Source: Hyphochytrium catenoides (taxonomy: Eukaryota > Sar > Hyphochytriomycetes > Hyphochytriales > Hyphochytriaceae). Taken from it: DNA of 47,178 nucleotides. Positions within the stretch are counted from its first letter, which is position 1. Each line of letters opens with the position of its first letter. The stretch spans positions 1-47,178 of the forward strand of contig FLMG01001385.1 in NCBI GenBank assembly GCA_900088475.1, read 5' to 3'. Shown in pieces: positions 39,720-47,178 of this stretch. Both the position numbers and the translations under genes were made by a program. The notes beneath the pieces were generated by a model, which saw nothing but the letters and a program-made list of their open reading frames with translations, was not told the origin of the DNA and ran no database searches.

Positions 39720-40195
39720 CTGTCCTCTCCCTTTCTCTCGCTCCCTCACTCTTTTGCTCTCTCTCGCTTCTCGCCATCGTCACCTTCTACAGCGGAGACA
39801 GAAGCATTCACTTTCCGGTAGCCTTCTGAGAGGACCTCGCGGTTCTATTTACCGGTTATTAGTGTGCATACACTCGGACAAAAATCACATGGACAGATCT
39901 TTGAATGGCAGAGGAAGTGAGAAAGAGTCTTCCCTTCTCGCCACTTTTGTTAGTAGGAGCATCCTTGCTTTCATTCACCTTCTTAGGATCGAAAGGCTAG
40001 GATTAGGACCTCTCTCCCTCTGCAGACTTCTATCAACCGCTGTAGCGTGCCGGTACAGCAGCATAGCGATAGCAGAGAGAGAGCAACTGGCGCAGGAGCG
40101 ATCGCGTGCATCGCCACTGTTATCTACTCATCCCCTTAGATGTCTACCTCTTATGATTGAATTGTCAGGATCTCCCTGTCCAATCATTTCTGTCT
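39720..40195. other. convergent intergenic region
   Basis: Between the presumed end of the EH-domain gene and the SPFH gene stop on the other strand. The 191-codon plus-strand frame at 39754-40329 has no recognisable features and partly overlaps the SPFH last exon, so it is not called. No repeats. Confidence 0.5.
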
Positions 40196-41868
40196 CTACG
40201 CTGTCCCACTGCCTCCTCCGCCGAGCACAGACCTCCGTTTGTCAAAGCTTGGCGAGCTTCGTAATCTGTGCTCTTCAATCTCAGTCTCCCTCAGGAGAAG
40301 CTCTTGTATATTGGAAGGGAGAGATGTGATGTCCTTGCTTAGGAGATCGATGGCGTTGTGACCCCGTAAGAAGCCTCCTGCAATGAGAAAATGGTGCTGA
40401 AAAGCCTCAGCGACCGCATCGCAGAACCTTTCTCCTACTGTTGCCGGTGAGGAGACCAGCTAACAGCACAGAGAAAGAGAGAGAGCGAGAAAGAGGGCGT
40501 GGGTTAGTTTATGATGAACAGAAGTGACCAGGTCCGAAGACGGACCCAAGAGAAAGAACGTCCTTCCATGACAGTCAAAGTGGAGAGAGAGAGAAAGAGA
40601 GGGAGAGAGAGATTGAAGAAGAGAGAGAGAGAAGCTACCAACCTCTTCGCAGCTGTAAGAGTGGAAGAAGTGCCGCGCGACTTTCTGGACCAACTGAGGG
40701 ACCAGGACGGTCTCCACCCTGGCCAGAGTGCCCTCCGTACTATAAAGCTTGGGCAACTCCGCCACATCAGGCTTGAAGATGAGCTCGATATCTACAGAGA
40801 GAGAAAGGAGCGGGTAACCAATGATGAGTGAGGAAAGGGTGAGAAGCTCAAAGCGGAGAGTAGCCCGAAGAAAGAGAGAGAGAGGTAGAGAGAGAGAGGA
40901 AAGAGAAAGAGAGAAGAAAGAGAAAGAGGTAGAGTATCCCACGAAAATTTCGAGATGTGGATGGAGAAAGCAGCGGAAGATCGACAAATGAGAGAAGAAG
41001 ACGAACAGAGAGAGAGAGACACAGACAGACGCGGAGAGAGAAAGAGAGAAGAGGTATTGCCTTTCTCCCTCCTACTTGGGGAGTGCCTGCCTACCTACTG
41101 TCAGGCTCTTTCCATCCTTTGTCTCGAGTTGGAAGGCATAGAAGTGCTCCACGGGAGAGATGCTGTAGCACGTCAAGAGAGACGCCCAGGGGATGCGATG
41201 ATTGCCAGGAGAGAGAGCACGGGGGTTGACGTTCCCGAAGATATCGTGAAGCACCTGAATGAGGACAAAGTCAGTCTCTGTCTCTCTCTCTCTCTCTTCG
41301 CCTGTTTCACGAAATGACGGTTGTCTCTTTTTCCAAATTGTCTCCTCTCTTCTTCCCCACTGATGAGTGGTTGCTTCTAGTTCTCTCTTTCTGTGACTTT
41401 CTCTCTCTCTTTTCCTCTCCTTTTCTCTCTCCTTTCCTCTTTTCTCTTTCTCTCTCTCAATTCTCAGTATGATGAATCTCGCCTTGCCATTATCACACTC
41501 CTTCTTTCACCCCCTGCTGGGGTCGTTGTGTGTCTCTCTCTCCCCCAACTCTCTCTCTCTCTCTCTTGTCCTTCTCTTTCTCTCTCTCTCTCTTCTCACT
41601 TTCTCTCACTTTCAAGGTTCTCGCCTGCCATGTGCCCTGTCATCTTCTGCTGCCTCTTACGACTTACCCCGAAGCTCCCAACAGGAACTCTCGCGAGCTT
41701 CTGTTGCTTATTGAAGCTGAAGAATCGATGGAGGACGAGACAGGAAAGAGCGCCAGATGCAATGAAGAGACCACAAAGAAGAGAATCTCCCTTTCCTTGT
41801 CCTCCCTCTCCTAAACGAACTAGACGAAAGGACATCCTCTCCCTCTCCTCTATTTGAGCAGCGGCCAA
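40196..41868 (-). CDS. small SPFH/Band 7 (prohibitin-like) membrane protein, 4 exons
   Basis: Exons on minus: 41868-41668, 41254-41095, 40791-40643, 40459-40196; phases fit and give 257 aa. A hydrophobic segment (LLCGLFIASGALSCLVL, about residues 30-46) precedes RVPVGSFGVLHDIFGNV and LSPGNHRIPW, the usual start of an SPFH domain with its PG-H-IPW block. Then come CYSISPVEHFYAFQLETKDG, VDIELIFKPDVAELPKLY and LVPQLVQKVARHFF, which follow prohibitin-type spacing (compare V-I-F-RP--QLP). The usual long C-terminal coiled coil is short. SPFH proteins scaffold membrane domains and proteases; the organelle here is unknown. The first intron is purine-rich on the sense strand, and plus-strand open frames with good acceptors overlap exon 1, so exon 1 is less certain than exons 2-4. 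Confidence 0.65.
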
Positions 41869-42284
41869 GAATCTGAGGAGACTTTCTCGCGCTAACGCTG
41901 CTCTCTTGTCATCACGAGCGGCATCGCTGCGACGCCGAGGAGCAGAAAGAAGAACTAATAAAGGCTGTCAAGCATCCTCTTCGTAGGTCTGAGAGTGGGA
42001 AGAGATAGAGCCATTGAATCTTCACAGCGATGAGGACGAGAGAGACATCGTCTTTGCGGCTCAGCACCAACACTCTTTTTGCTCTCTCTCTCTCTCTTTC
42101 TTTGCGCCTCGACGTTGGTGCTCAAGCGTGTTTCCTGGTGTCTTCGCTCGTCTTCCACCTTTCTTTTCAGTGGCGAGCGGCGGTGTAGCCTTGTGTGCAG
42201 CAGGAGCGGTGAGGGGAAGGAGTGATGGAAGAGAGAAATTGGTCGCTGTGTCCACTGGGAGCTTGGGCTTCTCGTTCTGGCAAC

Positions 42285-42286
42285 CT

Positions 42287-42321
<35 letters not shown>

Positions 42322-42360
42322 CTTTCTCTCTTTATTCTCTTCTCTTCTCTTCTCTTCTCT

Positions 42361-42403
<43 letters not shown>

Positions 42404-42497
42404 ATCTCTCTCTCTCTATCTCTTCTCTCTTTCTCTCTCTTCTCCCTCCTTCTCTCTCTTTCTCTCTCTTCTCTCTTTCTTTCTCTCTCTCTCTCGT
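42285..42497. repeat. (CT)n microsatellite
   Basis: CT dinucleotide tract with TTCTCT variants, about 200 bases, in the SPFH/GET1 spacer. Leu/Ser-polymer frames across it are artefacts. Confidence 0.9.
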
Positions 42498-42734
42498 TCC
42501 CAGCGCTCTGTCATCACTCTTTCTGGTGTTGGAAATGTCTCTCTCGTAACTCTCTCGAAAAGACAGAGATATCTCTCTCTTCGCTCTGTCTTCCCCATTT
42601 GGCGCTCTGTCTCGATTAGTCTCGATGTCTCTTCTCTGTACCCTGCTCGTTTCTTTCCCGTCCGTGTTCTCTCTGCCTCACTCCTTCAGTATTGACCTGT
42701 CTTTTTGGCACTCTGTCTCGTTTCTGCTTTTACG

Positions 42735-43025
42735 ATGCCCTGGGCGTTAGCGGCTCCTCAGATATTTCTGAAGATTATTGCTGCTGCAGTTCTCAGTAAC
42801 AGAGATCTCCAGATTTGGCCTTCGACGGCAGGTCTTCCATGCAGCGACACCGAGACGTCTGGAGGCTCGCTATCTGTGCTGTGTGTGGCTGAACACCAGG
42901 GAAGGGTAACGAATCTGTCTCTTTCCTGTCAGTGTATGACAGGCAGGTGTCAGGTACTGCTGGCGACGCCTAGTGACGATCAAGTGAAGTCTCAGGATCT
43001 TAGGGATCTCACCCTTGGGGGCTAA
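42735..43025 (+). CDS. possible 96-aa open frame upstream of GET1
   Basis: Not recognised. It starts at an ATG with a hydrophobic N-terminus (MPWALAAPQIFLKIIAAAVLS, signal-peptide-like) and continues without simple repeats to TAA 30 bases before the GET1 ATG. It could be a small secreted protein, an upstream open frame in the GET1 leader, or chance. The internal CAG and GT sites mean it might also be exons of something else. Confidence 0.2.
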   Translation: MPWALAAPQIFLKIIAAAVLSNRDLQIWPSTAGLPCSDTETSGGSLSVLCVAEHQGRVTNLSLSCQCMTGRCQVLLATPSDDQVKSQDLRDLTLGG

Positions 43026-43054
43026 GTGCAATACCGAATAACTCTTTTTGAAGC

Positions 43055-44208
43055 ATGGTAATGATGTACGACCAGGTGCTAGTCAGTGTGGATGCACATA
43101 GTATCCTTATGTTGACGGTCATCGTGCTTGGAATAGAGGTAAGGGGCTCCGCCTCTGACCGGACAGAGCCAATTACTGCCCTTTGTCCCTTCATCCGCTG
43201 GCCTTACAGGGACTGAACTCCGACAAACAAACGCCATTACTGCGTGCATGCTAGTCATATCTTGGTCCTCTCCTTGCGCTGGCTGCTAACTATTGTCTGT
43301 AGCTCTTTACCCAGTACCTCAAGAAAAGAGGGGATACACCGACAGAAGAAGAAAATAAGCTTACCCAGAAGAGGTTTGGGTTAGAGAGACATTGTAGAAA
43401 GGTAAACCCAATGTCTTATTATACTCTGAAGCCGAAATCTATATACAGAGCAAGGGCGCTCAAGCTTGCCTCCATCCCTGCCGTTGGCTGGTAGTCTCAC
43501 CCTCAGACAACGGCCAACAGTTACCCTGCTCTAACTCTAATGTCTGCGAATCTGAGCTTGCGTATCTTATGATGCTGAACAAAACTGGGCTTGAGTCTGT
43601 AGAATGCGAATCCCTTACTCCTCTTCCCACCTTCGGCAGCTAAGCCCAGTAGACGACTTTGTAGAGGTCTCCACTATCAAGCGGGAGCTCCTTGCCCTCG
43701 AAAAGCAGCAGGCTATTCTTGCAGGTAAGAGGTTTTTCTTTGCCTCTCCATCCTCACCGAACCCTCAACTCTTCTCTTGCCCACAAGCATTGACAAACGA
43801 TACTCCTCTGCACCAACAGTTTTCTGCCACCTAAGAGTCGCTGACTCAGTCAAGCACTGATCTCTCTGCTGTCCAAACGCCTCCTTCACAGACAAAAGAA
43901 AAGCGGCCGCCAAAGTCTCACCGTTCATCCAAAGACTTTTGAATAATATCTCGGTAGGAACGGCATATCTAGAGGATTTGATGGCCTTCCGCTCATTTTT
44001 TGCCTCCTCGCTTGACATGCAGCCCGCCCTTCTTGCCTTGGCCCTGATAGTCTGGTGGTCAACACCTGTGGCACAGTTCTCGACCAGCATCCTCTCTCCA
44101 TTTTCCCGCATGCTCTCCTTCCCTGCGTACCCAGAAAACTCAATAAGCGCAGTGGCATGGATTTTGGCATCTCAACGAGCCATCAGACGGATCCTTAGTG
44201 CAGAGTAG
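43055..44208 (+). CDS. GET1: GET1/WRB, ER receptor for tail-anchored protein insertion, 5 exons
   Basis: Membrane subunit of the GET receptor that accepts tail-anchored proteins from the GET3/TRC40 ATPase at the ER. Exons: 43055-43138, 43303-43401, 43640-43724, 43892-43953, 44023-44208; phases fit. N-terminal transmembrane helix (ILMLTVIVLGIELFTQYL), then a cytosolic coiled coil with SPVDDFVEVSTIKRELLALEKQ (the WRB block for GET3 binding), a Lys-rich stretch, and two C-terminal hydrophobic helices (ALLALALIVWWSTPVAQF and ISAVAWILASQRAI) around LSPFSRMLSFPAYPENS. Removing the 69-nt intron 43954-44022 gives 171 aa, very close to human WRB (174). Retaining it would add 23 residues in frame. Sequence similarity is low, but topology, order and length all agree. 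Confidence 0.85.
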
Positions 44209-44531
44209 ATGTTTAGCTTTTGATGCCTGTCCTCTTACGTACGTACTCTTCTTCAATCTCTTCAGCTTCATAACTCCTTCTTTCCGAAAGTGCTTGCCAC
44301 ACCGTTTGCCTTATGTTCATATGCACCTCGAAGGCGATGAGGACGAGGACATAGTATCAGTCTGCGCTCTTACTAGGCCCAGACTGCATCCGTGATGTCA
44401 AGAGAGTAAGGGTCTGATATGTCTGAGCGCAGACTCACGTCAGGATGCCCAATGACACTACGATATACCGAGTGTTGTCGAAGCAAAAAGACAGTAAGAA
44501 GCTCCGTGCCAGTCAGTTCTGCAGGACGGTG
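44209..44531. other. convergent intergenic region
   Basis: 323 bases between the GET1 stop and the stop of the small membrane protein. No repeat or convincing open frame. Probably both 3' ends. Confidence 0.55.
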
Positions 44532-44840
44532 TTAGTCCTTTCTCATGTTATCCGCCTCCTGAGGCTTGTCGTCCATCAGCCAGTCCTCATCCTTCCAATT
44601 TTTTAAGGCCTTGTCCGCCTCTTTGCTCTTTTTCTTCTCGTCCTTTGACGAGTCAACCCGGAGAGTGAAGACTTTCTCCACGTCTGTATCAGTCAAGTCT
44701 TGGATGGCCTGAACGAGCCTGGGATCTGCTGGGCGAGAAGGTGCTTTGCTGCCTCGATAGGCTAAAGTCCCATAGAATGTAACAAGGGCACACGTAGCAC
44801 CATAGAGAAAATAGCGCATCCCTTTCGATACCTCAGCCAT
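44532..44840 (-). CDS. small single-pass membrane protein, unknown function
   Basis: Single-exon frame of 102 aa from the ATG at 44840. An N-terminal hydrophobic segment (MRYFLYGATCALVTFYGTLAY, residues 8-28) is followed by a charged, Lys/Asp/Glu-rich tail ending ADNMRKD. The tail has about 70 residues with a Lys-rich KDEKKKSKEADKALKNWK helix. I do not recognise a family. Topology suggests an organelle or ER membrane anchor with a soluble tail. The frame continues upstream without an ATG, so an upstream exon is possible, although the ATG lies just after an AG. It sits between GET1 and PEX19. Composition is ordinary protein, unlike the microsatellite frames nearby. Confidence 0.7.
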   Translation of the reverse strand: MAEVSKGMRYFLYGATCALVTFYGTLAYRGSKAPSRPADPRLVQAIQDLTDTDVEKVFTLRVDSSKDEKKKSKEADKALKNWKDEDWLMDDKPQEADNMRKD

Positions 44841-45120
44841 TTTCTGCCGAGGAGACAATGAGCTAGGCCTGGCCTGGTCTTTTGCAGTCCTCAGTTTGGT
44901 ACAACAGAAGCAGCTCTCCCACTTGTATGTGCAAAGGAGTGGGCACGTTGAAATGGTCTATGCTGTGATGCGGCGCCGCTTCCCTAACTAGCCCATAGGA
45001 ACCATGTGTGAGCCCTGATGATAGTTGAGCTTTTCATTGCAGCTCCAAAACTGCGTCAAAGCCACAATAATCGCTCTGCAATAGAAGTCAGAGCATCGCA
45101 TCTACAAAGGGGAATCTCTG

Positions 45121-45245
45121 GAAGCGCCTGGGGAAGCTCTGGAACGCCTGGGGAAGCTCTGGAACGCCTGGGGAAGCTCTGGAACGTCTGGGGAAGTTCT
45201 GGAACGCCTGGGGAAGCTCTGGGGCCCCTGGAGGGGCTCTGGAAA
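45121..45245. repeat. 20-bp minisatellite, six tandem copies
   Basis: Unit GGAACGCCTGGGGAAGCTCT in exact 20-base register from 45121 to 45240, followed by a partial copy. Copies 2, 3 and 5 are identical, copies 1 and 4 differ at one or two bases, and copy 6 is diverged. The unit is GC-rich and not a multiple of three, so it is not coding. Confidence 0.95.
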
Positions 45246-45547
45246 CCCTTCAGACTGTCCACATTGTGTGTTGACCATGTTATTGCTGTTTCGTTAGCAC
45301 TGTTATACAGCCGTTGGCGGCTCCGATAGCGGTCCACGTTCGCCACGCAAAAGTGAGAAGGTTGAGAATTAGATGCGGTATAAGATCAGGTCAGGGAGCC
45401 ATAATTTAGGCGAGTGATGATGGGAGTAGGAGCTCATACCGGCGTATTATTAGGGTAGAAGCGGGTGGGAGTGATGGAAGGTGACATCGAAGCTTCAGGG
45501 CCAAGCTGCTGAAGTGCTGAAGAGAGAGAGAGAGAGATCTTGTACCT

Positions 45548-45550
<3 letters not shown>

Positions 45551-45598
<48 letters not shown>

Positions 45599-45652
45599 CT
45601 CTCTCTCTCTCTGTCTCTCTCTCTCTGTCTCTCTCTTTCTCGCTCTCCAACC
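45551..45652. repeat. (CT)n microsatellite
   Basis: CT dinucleotide run with TGTCTC interruptions in the spacer upstream of PEX19. Open frames on both strands across it are artefacts. Confidence 0.9.
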
Positions 45653-45841
45653 TCGCTCCCTACACTGTATTTCTACCTTCTGTCCCTTTCGCACTCTGTT
45701 TCGCACTCTGTTTTCTCGATGTGTTTGGCGCTCTCTCTCTCTCTCTCTCATGTCCTCTGAACTTGTGATCTGCCTTCGTCTCTTGAAGCGTTTTCTACCC
45801 TCTGAATCATCGAAAAAAGCTGCGATCCTTCTTTCCACTCC

Positions 45842-45880
<39 letters not shown>

Positions 45881-46194
45881 TGTTCTCGCTCTCTCTCCGT
45901 TCCCGCTGCATCTGCCTACAGACGATCCTACCTCCTCCCACCTCTGACATCGAGTCTCCCACCAAAATCTGCAGATATTCAAGGATTTTTTACGTCACCG
46001 CCGCCGCCTGTCAGTCTGCTGAGCCGAAAGACGAAGCTCTTTCTTCCTCTCCTGTCAGCGACCGAAAGCTCTTGCCCGACGACGGTGCGGGATTGACAAG
46101 GGAAGACAGAGAGAGAGAGAGAGAACCAATAAAGGTTCTCGGGAAGAAAGAGTCCGCTCAGCCTCTCGCTGGGTGCTTTGACGGAGAGGAAGCG

Positions 46195-47178
46195 ATGAAG
46201 GGCTCCACCAGCAACAATGCGAAGAACCTAGACGACATCCTTCAAAGTAAGATTCTCATTCTCTCCTTCCTTGCGCTTTCAGTCTCCGAGCAACCTGCAT
46301 GGCTTTGTCAATGCATCCCCGGCTGTCTCCTCTGCTTGCTGGGCGTCTCTCTCTCTCTCTCCTCCATTGTCACTGTTTATGTTCCTGTCTGTCATCTCTC
46401 GCGTCCTCTTCCATTGCTTTTTTTTTTCTGGCTCCTTCTCCTGCTCTTCCTCACCGGCCCGTCTCTCTCTCGTCACGGGTGCTGTCAGGCGCCTTGGATG
46501 ACTTTGATGAAGATGAAGAAGTCACCCAAACTAACGGTAAGATAGAGGCTAGGACGCTCGTCTCTCTCTATCACAGACTGGGACTCTCTCCCTTTCTCCC
46601 TTTCTCTCTCTCTCTCTGGCTCTCTCTCACTCTCTCTCTCTCTCTCCATGTATGTGTGTGAGTGTGTTGGGTTCTCTTTCATTGTCCTCTGTCGCAGTTG
46701 GCCCTGGCATCTCTCTGTTTCTGCCTCTGATCTCCTCCTTCATCTCTTCTGCCATTCTCGCTATCGATCTCTCTCTTCCCCCGTCTCTCTGTTGTCATCC
46801 TGCTGACCGTGCACGTGGCGCAGCGGAAGAGGTTGCCAAGCCCTCAACAGATCCTGAGGAGCTCAACATGGAGAATATGAAGAAGGTAGCGCTCTTCTCC
46901 TCTTGGACTGACTCTCCCCTGAGTCTGCCGCGCTCTCAGTCATGCTCTCGCCCAGTTCAGAGTCTCTCTCATTCTCTCTCATTTCTTTATCCCCCGGCCT
47001 TTGTCCACTCTGTCTGTGTTGGTTTGTACCGCTCCCGATGAAGAGAGATAGAAAGTGAGAAAGAGAGAGAGATCTCATCTTCTCACTCTACCACTCGAGC
47101 TCTCCAGTGCGGGCTCGTGTGTAGAGTTTGAGAGTCTTCCTTCAGTTTTCTTTTGACATCTCACCGGCGCTCTATCTT
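46195..47178 (+). CDS. PEX19: peroxisomal membrane protein import receptor PEX19 (3'-partial)
   Basis: Cytosolic chaperone/import receptor for peroxisomal membrane proteins. Visible exons: 46195-46246, 46489-46536, 46824-46885; the gene continues beyond the window. The joined N-terminus contains NLDDILQSALDDFDEDEE, the acidic PEX3-binding motif of PEX19 (compare the ELEELL..ALDDFD type). The codon for the Ser of that motif is completed exactly across intron 1. Then come AEEVAKPSTDPEELNMENMKK and a CT-rich intron. The ATG at 46195 is chosen because it is the nearest upstream start; the open frame runs further 5' without recognisable sequence. The alpha-helical C-terminal domain and CaaX box lie outside the window. 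Assignment rests mainly on one motif. Confidence 0.7.

Larger units (their letters stand above)
41869..43054. other. divergent spacer between SPFH and GET1 genes
   Basis: Contains CT microsatellites and CT-rich DNA from about 42285 to 42500 and around 42540-42720. Plus-strand frames at 41869-42000 look partly coding but have no recognisable family. The best remaining frame is at 42735-43025. It should include the promoters of both flanking genes. Confidence 0.5.
44841..46194. other. divergent spacer with minisatellite and CT tracts, upstream of PEX19
   Basis: Holds a 20-bp minisatellite (45121-45245), (CT)n tracts near 45551-45652 and 45844-45878, and unique sequence between them. The plus-strand frame running into the PEX19 exon is open from about 45880, but the part before 46195 has no recognisable PEX19 sequence and is probably 5' leader. 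Confidence 0.55.

Noticed and set aside
39754-40329. 191-codon plus-strand frame
   Set aside because: It lacks recognisable domains and overlaps the terminal SPFH exon on the other strand; probably chance.
41469-41857. Plus-strand frames with good CAG acceptors (YDESRLAIITLLL and following)
   Set aside because: They lie antisense to the SPFH first exon and intron, and no family was recognised. The minus-strand model connects in frame to an SPFH domain, so the plus-strand reading is kept only as a caution.
45434-45982. 182-codon minus-strand frame rich in Arg/Glu
   Set aside because: Mostly a translation of CT repeats on the opposite strand.

Overview
The window is nuclear DNA of a eukaryote with split genes. 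Every recognisable gene has spliceosomal GT-AG introns, many of them short, and bacterial-type operons are absent. The exon sets below were assembled by eye, and nearly every join keeps reading frame. Predicted lengths agree well with families: 407 aa for the proteasome ATPase, 171 aa for the GET1 receptor, 325 aa for the DHH protein. Introns and intergenic DNA are packed with (CT)n/(GA)n tracts. The Pumilio protein carries N-terminal motifs that I associate with plant-type PUF proteins, so an alga or other protist is a reasonable guess. I cannot name the organism from sequence alone.

Layout, left to right: 1-4512 (+) tRNA pseudouridine synthase PUS3, 5'-truncated by the window edge. 5064-11308 (-) Pumilio/PUF RNA-binding protein. 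11309-15413 a long gene-poor spacer with a 36-base assembly gap. 15414-18164 (+) DHH/DHHA1 phosphoesterase. 18644-22132 (-) THUMPD3-type tRNA guanine-N2 methyltransferase with a long N-terminal extension. 22444-22963 (+) two exons of an unrecognised protein. 23115-25724 (-) 26S proteasome ATPase Rpt6/PSMC5. 26290-33463 (+) nuclear 5'-3' exoribonuclease XRN2/Rat1 with 23 exons. 34275-39719 (+) protein with two EH domains. 40196-41868 (-) small SPFH/Band 7 membrane protein. 43055-44208 (+) GET1/WRB. 44532-44840 (-) small single-pass membrane protein. 46195 to the right edge (+) start of PEX19.

Most neighbours lie in alternating orientation, giving divergent and convergent pairs. Several genes share themes. 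PUS3 and THUMPD3 modify tRNA, PUF and XRN2 act on RNA fate, and GET1 and PEX19 both insert membrane proteins. I see no mobile element, CRISPR array, rRNA or clear tRNA. The most unusual features are the mixture of purine-rich and pyrimidine-rich introns in the same transcripts, the unusual N-terminal extension of the tRNA methyltransferase, the repetitive N-terminus and predicted microexon of the PUF protein, the small SPFH gene, and the GET1/PEX19 neighbourhood.
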